Shown here: piece by piece, positions 1-8,313 of the stretch
Layout of the letters: every line of letters begins with the position of its first letter
How positions within the stretch are numbered: position 1 is the stretch's first letter
From: Bacillus sp. 1NLA3E
GTDB lineage: Bacteria; Bacillota; Bacilli; Bacillales; Cytobacillaceae
Direction of reading: 5' to 3'
NCBI RefSeq assembly: GCF_000242895.2
Contig: NC_021171.1
Coordinates: 592,001 to 656,000 of the forward strand
DNA: 64,000 bases
Position numbers and translations under genes: made by a program
Notes under the pieces: generated by a model
Told to the model about the DNA's origin: nothing
The model's database searches: none
What the model saw: only the letters and a program-made list of their open reading frames with translations

Positions 1-1
1 A

Positions 2-400
2 TCAGATGTGCGCGCTGCATATGGTAAAAATGGTGGCAACATGGGAGTAAGTGGATCTGTTGCTTATATGTTTGATGCAACAGCTGTTATCGGGGTTGAA
101 GGTAAAACAGCAGATGAAGTGCTTGAAATATTAATGGAAGCAGATGTAGATGTACGTGACATTATAGAAGAAGATGACTCAGTTATCGTTTATGCCGAGC
201 CGGACCAATTCCATACTGTACAAGGAGCATTCAAGAATGTTGGGATAACTGAATTTACTGTTGCTGAGCTAACAATGCTTGCCCAAAACGAAGTAACACT
301 AACAGAAGAAGCACAAGAAAAATTCGAAAAAATGATAGATGCGTTAGAGGACTTAGAAGACGTTCAACAAGTGTACCATAATGTAGACCTTGGTGATTAA
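2..400 (+). CDS. yebC: YebC/PmpR-family protein, C-terminal part
   Basis: The open frame is already running at the window edge, so the N-terminus is missing; the visible 132 or so residues contain the family hallmark [17 protein letters not shown] followed by the acidic alpha/beta domains ending in YHNVDLGD. YebC-family proteins are cytoplasmic DNA-binding regulators, and some members help ribosomes through proline-rich stretches. The C-terminus looks complete and is followed by a good hairpin terminator, so the gene ends its transcript here. Nothing suggests it is broken; only the upstream half lies outside the window. The family assignment is firm, the precise role in this organism is not. 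Confidence 0.93.
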   Translation, partial: SDVRAAYGKNGGNMGVSGSVAYMFDATAVIGVEGKTADEVLEILMEADVDVRDIIEEDDSVIVYAEPDQFHTVQGAFKNVGITEFTVAELTMLAQNEVTLTEEAQEKFEKMIDALEDLEDVQQVYHNVDLGD

Positions 401-471
401 TAGATTAACCTGAGACTTATGACGGCCTCCGTTAAGTGATGAGATCCGTAAATAATATATAATTTTTTTGG

Positions 472-509
472 AAAGCCCTCGGTGTCAATTAGACACATGA
501 GGGCTTTTT
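472..509 (+). terminator. Rho-independent terminator of yebC
   Basis: An inverted repeat AAAGCCCTC / GAGGGCTTT is continued inward by GTGTC / GACAC around a short AATTA loop and is followed by a T-run. Confidence 0.85.
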
Positions 510-550
510 CTGTTGAATAAGCTGTGTTAAAGGTTGATTTTTTGCACAAT

Positions 551-681
551 GTTGATTGGAGTGGAAGGCGCGAGACTCCTGCGGGAAAAGCGGGACAGGT
601 GAGACCCCGCAGGAGCTTTAGCGACGAGGAGGCTTACCGCCCGCCCCTAAGGTCCGCGAAGCGCCTGGAACGGAAATCAAC
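551..681 (+). repeat. MITE-like repeat, copy A
   Basis: First of seven copies of a roughly 130-bp GC-rich element in this AT-rich window. It begins GTTGATTGGAGTGGAAGG and ends CCTGGAACGGAAATCAAC, so the ends are inverted relatives. Internally it holds CTCCTGCGGG and CCCGCAGGAG arms. The left flank (TGTGTTAAAGGTTGATTTTTT) belongs to an outer terminal repeat also seen at other copies. Short ORFs inside are repeat-derived and not genes. No transposase is encoded. Confidence 0.85.
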
Positions 682-694
682 TTGAATACCAGAA

Positions 695-734
695 TCTTAA
701 CATTATCTTGACATTTTCAAGAAAAGTTCTTGAA
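695..734 (+). promoter_or_regulatory. Putative response-regulator box and palindromic operator
   Basis: Two direct 11-bp units, TCTTAACATTA and TCTTGACATTT, stand head to tail, which is the spacing OmpR/PhoP-type regulators use (compare TTAACA repeats of PhoP boxes). The second unit contains a TTGACA that could be a -35 box. Immediately after it lies a perfect 8-bp-arm palindrome TTCAAGAA-AAG-TTCTTGAA. The site sits 60 to 100 bases before the Met-rich secreted protein gene, which precedes an OmpR-type regulator, so autoregulation is a reasonable inference. Confidence 0.5.
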
Positions 735-795
735 TTTTGTTCGATAAGATGAAGTTGAAAGTTAAATAGTAACTCTTAAAAAGGAGATGGAACAA

Positions 796-1368
796 ATGAA
801 ATGGAAATATATTTTAGTTGGTGGAGCCATTGCTGGAGCTTTTACGATAGGAGCCGTGTTAGCCCCTATCGGTGTACCCTCAGCGATACCAAACGTCTCC
901 ACCGGAGTGGGAAATTTTGCTGTTGTCCAAACATCTAATGAGAAAGAAACTCCACAGAACAAAACTGAGAATTACACATGTCTTATGACTGGAAATGCTA
1001 TGGGTAGTGGAATGGGAATGGGTAACTATTTTTCGGGCTCTATGTCTAATATCATTGCTGATGCTCTTAATATGACAGTGGACGAGCTCCAGTCAGCCCG
1101 AAACGATGGGAAATCTATAGCCGAGCTTGCCAAGGAAAAAGGAGTTAAAACGGAAGATCTTGTGGCTAAGATGATTCAATCAAGAAAAACTGAACTAGAA
1201 CAGCTCAAAAAAGAAGGAAAGATCACCCAAGATCAGATGGATAATATGTTGGAAAACATGGAGGCTATGATGAAAACAGCCATCGAGCGTAATACTGTGG
1301 GCCCGATGACCGGACAAGGTGGAGGAATGATGGGTGGCCATTTCACCAACAATACAGAAAATCTATAA
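796..1368 (+). CDS. Secreted/anchored Met-rich DUF2680-like protein
   Basis: I place the start at the second in-frame ATG because the AAGGAG ribosome binding site directly abuts the first ATG but sits nine bases before this one. The product, about 190 residues, begins MKWKYILVGGAIAGAF, a signal peptide or membrane anchor. A glycine/methionine stretch (NAMGSGMGMGNYFSGSM) follows. The C-terminal half matches the DUF2680-type pattern NMTVDELQSARNDGKS, IAELAKEKGV and a helical QMDNMLENMEAMM, and the tail is again Met/Gly-rich with a His (GGGMMGGHF). Met clusters of this kind often bind Cu(I) or Ag(I) in exported proteins; that role is inference. The gene precedes a two-component system whose sensor has a similar Met cluster outside the membrane. 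Function is otherwise unknown. Confidence 0.72.
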   Translation: MKWKYILVGGAIAGAFTIGAVLAPIGVPSAIPNVSTGVGNFAVVQTSNEKETPQNKTENYTCLMTGNAMGSGMGMGNYFSGSMSNIIADALNMTVDELQSARNDGKSIAELAKEKGVKTEDLVAKMIQSRKTELEQLKKEGKITQDQMDNMLENMEAMMKTAIERNTVGPMTGQGGGMMGGHFTNNTENL

Positions 1369-1419
1369 TATAGTAATTTGGAATCACCCAAGCAAGTTGT
1401 AATAATGTTATAGATGGCT

Positions 1420-1452
1420 AAAAACTCTGGAGCTTTGCTTCAGAGTTTTTTA
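1420..1452 (+). terminator. Terminator after the Met-rich protein gene
   Basis: The arms AAAAACTCTG and CAGAGTTTTTT enclose AGCTTTGCTT. The hairpin separates the secreted protein gene from the two-component genes, so the latter need their own promoter; a TATAAT-like -10 is visible at 1518-1523. Confidence 0.8.
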
Positions 1453-1556
1453 AAACGAGCCCTTTGAACTTAACCAAGCAGTCATATTTACCAAAACAGG
1501 AACGGCGAACTGCCTGATATAATGTGAAAGAGGAACATGGTAAGGAGGGATGAAGT

Positions 1557-2255
1557 TTGGGTAAGGTTATTGCGGTTATTGATGATGAAAAAAAAATAAG
1601 AGATATGATTAAATCATATTTAAATAATGAAGGATTTGAAACAGTAGAAGCGGAGGATGGAATTTCTGCGGTTCAATTGGTTGAAAATCATCCAGTTGAT
1701 CTTGTGTTGTTAGATGTAATGATGCCGAAAATGGATGGCTTTCAAGCCTTACGTGAAATCCGAAGGGGACACAGAAAAATACCAGTCATTATGTTAACAG
1801 CAAAATCGGATGAAATAGACAAGCTTCTTGGACTAGAAATGGGGGCTGATGATTATATTACTAAACCCTTTAGCATGCGTGAACTAACTGCGCGTATGAG
1901 GGCAGTTTTGAGAAGAAGTTCACCAGAGGATGAAAATGACGAACAGGATAAAATCCTTACCAGGGGTGAAATCGAAATCAATTTAAGCAGTTATGAAGTT
2001 AAGGTAAATCATGAAACATTGAGCCTAACTCCAACTGAATATAAAATTTTGGTGATGCTATCTCAGAAACCTGGCCGTGTATATAGCCGATTACAACTGA
2101 TGAACAGCGTGATGGGGGAAGCATTCCTAAATTATGAGCGATCAATCGATACTCATGTAAGTAATTTAAGGAAAAAAGTGGAGAAAGATCCAACTCATCC
2201 GAAATATATCCATACGGTATATGGAATTGGTTATCGTTTTGGTGACATAAAATGA
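1557..2255 (+). CDS. OmpR/PhoB-family response regulator
   Basis: The 232-residue protein has an N-terminal receiver domain (IAVIDDEKKIRDMI acidic pocket, phospho-acceptor in LVLLDVMMPKMDG, conserved Lys in YITKPFS) and a C-terminal winged helix (SLTPTEYKILVMLSQ, RSIDTHVSNLRKKV, YGIGYRF). The start is TTG, supported by AAGGAGG eight bases upstream. The stop overlaps the next gene by four bases (ATGA), so regulator and sensor are translationally coupled. The DNA target is probably the direct repeat upstream of the Met-rich protein gene; this is inferred from position. The signal is not known. Confidence 0.93.
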   Translation: MGKVIAVIDDEKKIRDMIKSYLNNEGFETVEAEDGISAVQLVENHPVDLVLLDVMMPKMDGFQALREIRRGHRKIPVIMLTAKSDEIDKLLGLEMGADDYITKPFSMRELTARMRAVLRRSSPEDENDEQDKILTRGEIEINLSSYEVKVNHETLSLTPTEYKILVMLSQKPGRVYSRLQLMNSVMGEAFLNYERSIDTHVSNLRKKVEKDPTHPKYIHTVYGIGYRFGDIK

Positions 2256-3628
2256 AACTTCACACAAAGTTGATCATGGCATTTAGTGTCATTATTTTGT
2301 TGATGGGAATAACCCAGTCAGTTTTTTTACAAACAAGGATTCAGTCTACTTTCGAAACCTACCTAGAAGAAAACAATGCCATGTTTATGGGTCGTTTGGA
2401 ACAGAATTTAGAACTTTATTATGATGAAACTGGCTCATGGGACAATGTTCAGCAAATTTATTTCAATTCCAGTTCTACAAATGGAACGGGTAACGGAATG
2501 ATGATGCGTGGGATGATGTCCATGAATATGTCTATGCATAATTTCGACTTTCTCCTCTTAAACAAAGATGGAAAGGTCATTGCTGACTCCGCTAGTACTA
2601 GAATAGGAGAAGCCGGAGCTGATTTAAAGGGGAAGTCACAGGATTTGTTTGTAAAAGGGGACAAGGTAGGGACGTTAGTCGTCCAGCAACATAAACTTCA
2701 AAACCTAGAGGAGGAGTTTTTACACTCGTCCAATATAACCATCTTGTTTAGTGGTTTAGTTGCAGCGGCAATGGCAGTCTTGTTCAGTATTTGGATAGCT
2801 AGGAAAATAACTCAACCTTTGAGAAATCTAGTAATCGGAATTAAACAGGTTGCTAGAAGAGAAAAGGTGGATAAAGTGATCATCTCGACAAAAGATGAAT
2901 TCCACGATCTTGGGGAAGCGTTCAATGACATGTCTCAGAAGTTAGAAAGGAATGAAGAGATTAGACAGGCACTCGTTGCTGATGTAGCTCATGAGTTACG
3001 AACCCCTCTTTCGATTCTTCAAGGAAAATTGGAGTCTATTCAAGAGGGGGCAATCGCTCCGACTGAAGAAATAGTTCTTGAACTCACGGATGAAGTTTAT
3101 CGTTTGAACCGGTTGGTGAGTGATCTACAACAATTGAGTCTTGCTGAAGCTGGCAAACTTCCTCTTCATACAAAGTCTGTTGATTTTAAACAATTTATTG
3201 ATCGGATATGTATTCATTTGCAGTGGTTGGCTGATGAAAAAGAGATTTCACTCTTACACGATAAGATTCCAGAAAAGTGTTTGGTGGAAATTGATGCTGA
3301 CAGGATGACACAGGTTATCGTGAATCTTATTGGCAATGCGCTTCGCCATACGCCTAAGCAAGGTGTGGTGGAGATATCAACAGAAGAACAAGACCACTCA
3401 TTTTTAGTAAGAATAACCGATACTGGTTCAGGAATACCAGAAGATGCCATTCCATTTATTTTTGAGCGCTTTTATAAAAGGGACCCATCGCGTACTCGCA
3501 ATGATAGTGGTACTGGTCTAGGACTATCCATTGCTAAAGGATTTGTGGAAGCTCATGGTGGATCCATTACCGTTGAAAGTGAAGTAAGCAAAGGGACGGC
3601 GTTTTCAATCATACTCCCCAAAAAATAA
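2252..3628 (+). CDS. Membrane sensor histidine kinase with Met-rich sensor loop
   Basis: The 458-residue protein has a first membrane helix at about 7-27, an extracytoplasmic region to about 158, a second helix at about 160-183, a HAMP linker, a HisKA domain (VADVAHELRTPLSILQGKL) and a HATPase domain with N, G1 (DTGSGIP) and G2 (GTGLGLSIAKG) boxes. The extracytoplasmic part carries a striking cluster at residues 83-95 with eight methionines (MMMRGMMSMNMSM), following an Asn/Ser/Thr/Gly-rich stretch. This resembles metal-binding Met motifs and mirrors the secreted protein encoded upstream. Sensing of Cu(I)/Ag(I) or an envelope redox state is a hypothesis. The kinase core is complete. Confidence 0.92.
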   Translation: MKLHTKLIMAFSVIILLMGITQSVFLQTRIQSTFETYLEENNAMFMGRLEQNLELYYDETGSWDNVQQIYFNSSSTNGTGNGMMMRGMMSMNMSMHNFDFLLLNKDGKVIADSASTRIGEAGADLKGKSQDLFVKGDKVGTLVVQQHKLQNLEEEFLHSSNITILFSGLVAAAMAVLFSIWIARKITQPLRNLVIGIKQVARREKVDKVIISTKDEFHDLGEAFNDMSQKLERNEEIRQALVADVAHELRTPLSILQGKLESIQEGAIAPTEEIVLELTDEVYRLNRLVSDLQQLSLAEAGKLPLHTKSVDFKQFIDRICIHLQWLADEKEISLLHDKIPEKCLVEIDADRMTQVIVNLIGNALRHTPKQGVVEISTEEQDHSFLVRITDTGSGIPEDAIPFIFERFYKRDPSRTRNDSGTGLGLSIAKGFVEAHGGSITVESEVSKGTAFSIILPKK

Positions 3629-3671
3629 TCCAAGCTGCCTGTTCTATTACAGGTAATTTGGATTTTTTTTT
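3627..3671 (+). terminator. Terminator after the sensor kinase
   Basis: The arms AATCCAA and TTTGGATT, with inner GCCTG / CAGG pairing, are followed by nine T residues. The hairpin overlaps the stop codon region of the kinase gene. Confidence 0.8.
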
Positions 3672-3711
3672 AGGGAAATAGTAAATAAAATTCCAAGAGG
3701 GTTTATCCTAC

Positions 3712-4293
3712 CTAGGCATTTGCGTTCGATGAAATGTGTCTCCTTAATGCAGTTCGAAGTTTAGGCAATATTCCTAAGGATACAATTATCACAACAATAT
3801 CAAGCGGTAAATAGGCCAGCATCCATCCCCAGGCCATTGTATAACTGAAACTATCAGGAGCATCTGCCCAAATTTTAAACGCAACATACATTAAGTTTGT
3901 TCCAATAATGTAATTGCATAATATGCTTAAGATTCCTACATTTATGTAATTTTTCCGTGCTACTTTTCTATGGTCACCAATTAATTTCCCTGAAACAAAA
4001 GCTACAGCAATAAACGATAATATAAAGCCAAAGGTTGGGCTAAGAAGATGACTAGGACCTCCTTTAAACTGAGCAAAAACAGGGGCACCCACAAGTCCCA
4101 CAAAGATGTAACTTATCATGGCAAAAACGCCCAACCGACTACCGAGGATTCCACCAGCCAAAACAGCGAACATAAGCTGAAGGGTGATTGGAACACCTCC
4201 TATCGTTAAAAAAGAAGTAACGTTTGCACCAACACCCATAAGAGCTACAAATAAACCACAGAGTACTATATCTTTTGTTTTCGAATTCACCAT
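3712..4293 (-). CDS. bioY: Biotin transporter BioY
   Basis: The product of about 193 residues is the S-component of a biotin ECF-type importer. It starts MVNSKTKDIVLCGLFVALM and has six hydrophobic segments; family landmarks visible are GGVPITLQLMFAVLAGGILG, the VGAPVF motif and the GPSHLLSPTFGFILSF segment. The ATG chosen has AGGAGG seven bases upstream; a longer reading begins 14 codons earlier without a ribosome binding site. It is divergent from bioD and shares with it an operator for BirA, so import and synthesis should be repressed together when biotin is plentiful. No ECF ATPase is encoded beside it; the shared EcfAAT module presumably lies elsewhere. Confidence 0.93.
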   Translation of the reverse strand: MVNSKTKDIVLCGLFVALMGVGANVTSFLTIGGVPITLQLMFAVLAGGILGSRLGVFAMISYIFVGLVGAPVFAQFKGGPSHLLSPTFGFILSFIAVAFVSGKLIGDHRKVARKNYINVGILSILCNYIIGTNLMYVAFKIWADAPDSFSYTMAWGWMLAYLPLDIVVIIVSLGILPKLRTALRRHISSNANA

Positions 4294-4353
4294 ATCGATC
4301 CTCCTGAGTAAAATATTTGAAAATTTGTAAGTCATTGATTAATATTCTTACAT

Positions 4354-4384
4354 ATGTTAACTTATTTGTAAATATAGTTAACAT
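4354..4384. promoter_or_regulatory. BirA operator (biotin box)
   Basis: The arms ATGTTAAC and GTTAACAT are a perfect inverted repeat separated by 15 bases. This matches the Bacillus BirA box (TTGTTAAC-N14/15-GTTAACAA). It lies centrally in the gap between divergent bioY and bioD and can control both directions. Confidence 0.9.
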
Positions 4385-4405
4385 TAATTTTTAGGGAGGG
4401 GTTTG

Positions 4406-5146
4406 ATGAGTAGTTTCTTCATCACGGGAACAGATACGGATGTAGGGAAGACGATAGTTACCACTTTGCTAGCGGCATACTTCCAAAAACAAGGAAAACA
4501 TGTAATACCATATAAGCCTATACAAAGTGGAGCAGTAGAAGATGGTGGAAAGCTAGTGGCACCAGATATCCAACTTTATCAGCTAGCATTTCCAAAATTG
4601 AATGAAGAGGAAGCCAATACATATCTTTTGAAAATGCCAAGCTCTCCACATCTAGCATCTAGAGAAGAAGGGGTAAATATTTTATCTTCGAAAATCATCC
4701 AGCATTTTAGATTACTAGAACAAAAATATGACATGGTTTTAGTCGAAGGAGCTGGTGGGTTAATCGTTCCTCTTCAGGATAATGGTTACTGCATGATTGA
4801 TTTAATTAAGGCATTATCTATCCCAGCTGTTCTTGTTGCGCGAGCAGGGTTGGGGACAATCAATCATACAGTTCTCTCAGTCATGGCTATGAGGAATGCT
4901 GGAATACCAATTGCAGGTATTATCCTAAATCAGGTAACAGATGGTGACTCTTCAATTGAACAAGATAACAAAAGAATGATTGAACATCTTACCAACGTTC
5001 CAATTATTGGAATGATCCCTTGCTTGAAAAATGTAGAGGAACTGATTAAAAATGATAGATTACTAGACAGGTTTTTAGCTTCACAACAGTTTGAAAACTT
5101 AAAGGAGATTGAAGGAAATGAATCAACAAGCACTTCTCGAAAGTAG
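4406..5146 (+). CDS. bioD: Dethiobiotin synthetase BioD
   Basis: BioD closes the ureido ring of dethiobiotin from diaminopelargonic acid, CO2 and ATP in the cytoplasm. The roughly 246-residue protein starts [15 protein letters not shown], the family P-loop, and carries [13 protein letters not shown] and a [13 protein letters not shown] segment. The ATG has AGGGAGGG close upstream; a TTG directly before it is in frame but worse placed. The 3' end overlaps bioA by nearly 30 bases, so the two are translationally coupled. The gene lies directly downstream of the BirA box. Other biotin genes (bioB, bioF, bioI or bioW) are not in this window, so the pathway is split or incomplete here. Confidence 0.95.
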   Translation: MSSFFITGTDTDVGKTIVTTLLAAYFQKQGKHVIPYKPIQSGAVEDGGKLVAPDIQLYQLAFPKLNEEEANTYLLKMPSSPHLASREEGVNILSSKIIQHFRLLEQKYDMVLVEGAGGLIVPLQDNGYCMIDLIKALSIPAVLVARAGLGTINHTVLSVMAMRNAGIPIAGIILNQVTDGDSSIEQDNKRMIEHLTNVPIIGMIPCLKNVEELIKNDRLLDRFLASQQFENLKEIEGNESTSTSRK

Positions 5147-6458
5147 TAAAAAACATTTATGGCTTCCATTTACTCAAATGACTGATTATGAGCGCGATCC
5201 ATTAATAATTGAAAGTGGAGAAGGAATTATCCTTAAAGATATTTATGGAAATGAATATCTAGATGGATGTTCCTCTTTGTGGTTAAACGTTCATGGCCAC
5301 CGAAAAAAAGAAATAAATGATGCCATAAAAAAACAGGTTGATATAATTTCCCATTCAACTCTGCTTGGGGCAGCTAATGTACCTGCCATTCAGCTAGCAG
5401 AAAAGCTGATTGAAATTTCTCCAAGTAATCTCCAACGAGTATTTTATTCTGATTCCGGTGCAACATCCGTAGAGATTGCGATAAAAATGGCTTACCAATA
5501 TTGGCAGAATACCGGTCAAACACATAAAAAAAAATTTGTTACCGTTAATAACGGATATCACGGAGATACGGTTGGGGCAATAAGTGTAGGAGATATTGAC
5601 CTTTATCACCGAGTTTACGGCTCCTTAATGTTTGATTCCATAAAGGCACCATTTCCTCTCATATACCGCAGTCCTTACAATAGTGAAGCAGAAATTCGCG
5701 ATAGGGCACTTGAAGCATTGCGGGGGATTTTTGAAGAACGCCATAAGGAGATTGCAGGGATTACACTTGAAGCGATTATTCAAGGGGCAGGTGGTATGAA
5801 TGTCATGCCGAAAGGTTACTTGAAGGGTGTCGAACAGCTTTGTCGGGAGTTTGATATTCTATTAATAGTCGATGAAGTCGCAACAGGGTTTGGGCGTACA
5901 GGGAAAATGTTTGCTGTGGAACATGAGGGGGTTCAACCAGACATCATGACAATAGCAAAGGGGATTACTGGAGGCTATCTTCCGATTGCGGCAACACTGA
6001 CAACAGAAAAAGTCTATGAAGCATTTTATGGGGAATACGAGGAGTATAAGACTTTCTTTCATGGGCACTCATATACTGGAAATCAACTAGGATGTGCTGC
6101 TGCTTTAGCAAATCTACAAATATATCAACAAGAAAACATCGTAGAAAACGCTGCAAACAAGGCTGTTTTAATTGAAAGAGAATTAAGTCAACTGAAACTG
6201 TTAAAACATGTTGGGGATGTGCGTCAAGCAGGTTTAATGTGTGGAATTGAACTGGTTAAGGATAAAGAAACGAAGGAACCATTCCCTTGGCAACAACGGA
6301 TAGGTTATAAATCAACCTTAGAAATGAGAAAACAAGGAATGATCACAAGACCACTCGGAGACGTAATCGTCTTTATGCCGCCTCTTGCAAGCACAGAGGA
6401 ACAGATAAGGAAAATGATCGGAATCATGAAGGAATCAATCATAAAAACGACAGAATAA
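5118..6458 (+). CDS. bioA: Adenosylmethionine-8-amino-7-oxononanoate aminotransferase BioA
   Basis: This class III PLP aminotransferase converts KAPA to DAPA, the substrate of BioD. About 446 residues from the ATG preceded by AAAGGAG. Landmarks: HLWLPFTQM near the N-terminus, [13 protein letters not shown], the cofactor region [20 protein letters not shown], the [11 protein letters not shown] motif, [18 protein letters not shown] with the PLP-contacting Asp, and the Schiff-base Lys in [12 protein letters not shown]. Length and motifs are those of a complete enzyme. Gene order bioD-bioA under one BirA box makes this a two-gene operon; the hairpins after the stop end the transcript. Confidence 0.95.
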   Translation: MNQQALLESSKKHLWLPFTQMTDYERDPLIIESGEGIILKDIYGNEYLDGCSSLWLNVHGHRKKEINDAIKKQVDIISHSTLLGAANVPAIQLAEKLIEISPSNLQRVFYSDSGATSVEIAIKMAYQYWQNTGQTHKKKFVTVNNGYHGDTVGAISVGDIDLYHRVYGSLMFDSIKAPFPLIYRSPYNSEAEIRDRALEALRGIFEERHKEIAGITLEAIIQGAGGMNVMPKGYLKGVEQLCREFDILLIVDEVATGFGRTGKMFAVEHEGVQPDIMTIAKGITGGYLPIAATLTTEKVYEAFYGEYEEYKTFFHGHSYTGNQLGCAAALANLQIYQQENIVENAANKAVLIERELSQLKLLKHVGDVRQAGLMCGIELVKDKETKEPFPWQQRIGYKSTLEMRKQGMITRPLGDVIVFMPPLASTEEQIRKMIGIMKESIIKTTE

Positions 6459-6476
6459 TAGTTCAAGGTAAAATAC

Positions 6477-6530
6477 AAGGCTCAGTTTACCTGGGCCTCA
6501 GGCTGTCGAGAAACTCTCGACAGTCTATTA
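6477..6530 (+). terminator. Double hairpin after bioA
   Basis: Two consecutive stem-loops: AGGCTCAG...CTGGGCCT and CTGTCGAGA-AAC-TCTCGACAG, followed by a T-rich run. A recognisable inverted copy of the pair stands at about 7893-7946, on the other side of the transposase remnant. Confidence 0.7.
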
Positions 6531-6606
6531 TTTACCTAAAAACTTTAGTAATTAACCGCGTTAATTCGTAATAATATTATTAATAAATAGGCTGTTCAAT
6601 AAGTTT

Positions 6607-6737
6607 GTTGATCTCCGTTCCAGGCGCTTCGCTTTCCGCGGGGCGGGCGGTAAGCTTCCTCGTCGCTAACGCTCCTGCGGGATCTCACCTGTCCCGCTAC
6701 TCCCGCAGGAGTCTTCGCGCCTTCCACTCCAATCAAC
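6607..6737 (-). repeat. MITE-like repeat, copy B (inverted)
   Basis: Reverse orientation to copy A: it starts GTTGATCTCCGTTCCAGG and ends CCACTCCAATCAAC, with the same CTCCTGCGGG / CCCGCAGGAG interior. Together with copy C it brackets the transposase remnant in inverted orientation. Confidence 0.85.
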
Positions 6738-6800
6738 AGGGTGGTTCCAATACTGACCTTCAACTCAACCAATAAATAATAAAAATAAGTGGAGAAATCA

Positions 6801-7653
6801 ATGTTTAAGCCAAAAGAGTCTATCCAATGTGAATATGGATTAGTGTTTATTGATGAATTAGTCCCAAACGATCACCTTCTTCGCCTGATTGAAAAATATA
6901 TCGGTTTTTCGTTTCTTCTTGAAAAGGTCCTTCCTTATTATAGTGATGATAACGGTCTTCCTACTGATCCCCTTATTCTTTTTAAAATGATGTTTATTGG
7001 TTATCTTTATGGAATTCGTTCTGAACGTCAATTAGAAAGGGAAATAAGAACAAACGGCGCCTATCGCTGGTTTTTAGGTTTGAAATTCACGGACTCGGGA
7101 ATATTCTGATGACTTTAACAAGGCAATAGAAGAGGATAGAATCAAACACGGAAAAAAGCCATTAAAAGAATAGGAGAAAGTGAAAGAGACTAAAGAAATT
7201 CGAGTAAGTAAATGCGTAAAAAAATTTAGAAAGGCTCTTCTCGTAAATTTTGTTGTTCTCTGAACTTATATGTTCTCACTAAGCGGCGATTTCGGGCAGC
7301 AGTGGTGAATTCAAGGACACCCGTGGGAAAATGGGCTTAAAGAGCTGCAATGATGCCAAAAATCCGAAGCGTTGTCCGAAAGAGTGGTATTCGGACAGCT
7401 TTGGTGATTCCAATGAAGGTCGTGCCCAAATTCGATGTTCCTAGGTAAAAACATTTAAATTTGTTCGAAAAACAACAATCTTTGTGAAAACAGCCAGCCT
7501 TTAGAAAGGAAAAAATTGAGCGAAGCTTCGCAGACTAGAAAAGAGCTGCATGGGCTTCGCTACTGTCGGTTACGGGGATTGAAGAATGTAAGTGAACAGG
7601 CTCTCCTTACTGTAGCCTGTCAAAACATAAAAAAATTGCAACACATTAGCTAG
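6801..7653 (+). pseudogene. IS1182-like transposase remnant (DUF772 N-terminus, deleted and frameshifted)
   Basis: The first 100 or so codons (MFKPKESIQCEYGLVFIDEL..., ending in GAYRWFLGLKF) match the DUF772 N-terminal domain of IS1182-type transposases. The frame then breaks. A short piece reading about DFNKAIEEDRIKHGKKPLKE follows, which in intact relatives lies far downstream, so the central catalytic region is deleted. After a non-matching stretch, the C-terminal end is recognisable (IERSFAD, then in another frame [20 protein letters not shown] and [12 protein letters not shown]), again with a frameshift. No active transposase can be made. The stretch from about 7250 to 7500 I cannot assign. 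Confidence 0.8.
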
Positions 7654-7696
7654 GTTGGATATGGTGTGTTGTAATTCTTTAGTTTGATTCCCCCCT

Positions 7697-7827
7697 GTTG
7701 ATTGGAGCGGAAGGTGCGAAGACTCCTGCGGGAGCAGCGGGACAGGTGAGACCCCGCAGGAGCTTTAGCGACGAGGAGACTCACCGCCCGCCCCGCGGAA
7801 AGCGAAGCACCTGGAGCGGAAATCAAC
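7697..7827 (+). repeat. MITE-like repeat, copy C
   Basis: Same orientation as copy A, from GTTGATTGGAGCGGAAGG to GGAGCGGAAATCAAC. A 72-codon open frame on the minus strand over it is composed of repeat sequence and is not a gene. Confidence 0.85.
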
Positions 7828-7892
7828 AGGTCCGTTAGCATAGACAATCTCATATTAAAAATCGGCATTCAATGTTCTGACAAAATGAAAAT

Positions 7893-7946
7893 TGCCGAGA
7901 AAATAAACTTTCTCGACAATCTGAGGCTCAGTGTACCTGGGCCTTG
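7893..7946 (-). repeat. Inverted copy of the bioA downstream hairpins
   Basis: Read on the minus strand it gives AAGGCCCAGG...GAGCCTCAG followed by TTGTCGAGAAA, which parallels the AAGGCTCAG...GGGCCTCAG and CTGTCGAGAAA downstream of bioA. The surrounding 7830-8100 holds no gene I can see. Confidence 0.5.
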
Positions 7947-8140
7947 TTTGCGTTAACCGGAACAAAGGTAGGAATCTTTTCAAAAAAAGATGGGATTTTT
8001 CATTTTTCTACAAAATTTTACTATTTTCAAACTTTTTTAACATTTAGAGTTTACAATATTTTTAGGGACCAATATTCATTGAAATAGAATACTAGGTAGT
8101 AAAGGTTGTGTTAAAGCTCAATGTTGATTTTTTGCACAAT

Positions 8141-8270
8141 GTTGATTGGAGTGGAAGGCGCGAAGACTCCTGCGGGAGCAGCGGGACAGGTGAGACCCCA
8201 CAGGCGCTTTAGCGCCGAGGAGGCTCACCGCCCGCCCCGCGGAAAGCGAGTGCCTGGAACGGAAATCAAC
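8141..8270 (+). repeat. MITE-like repeat, copy D with outer terminal repeats
   Basis: The core matches copy A. Outer flanks are well kept: AAGGTTGTGTTAAAGCTCAA on the left from about 8103 and ATTCTAGTTTAACAGAGCCT on the right to 8290, which are imperfect inverted repeats of each other. The right end lies only 23 bases from the start of the following response-regulator gene, so the element occupies its promoter region. Confidence 0.85.
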
Positions 8271-8313
8271 ATTCTAGTTTAACAGAGCCTAAAGAAAAAG
8301 GTAGGTGATTAAA

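Noticed and set aside
7650-7868. 72-codon open frame on the minus strand
   Set aside because: It lies over MITE copy C and its translation is the repeat's GC-rich sequence, also seen in frames over copies F and G; no ribosome binding site.
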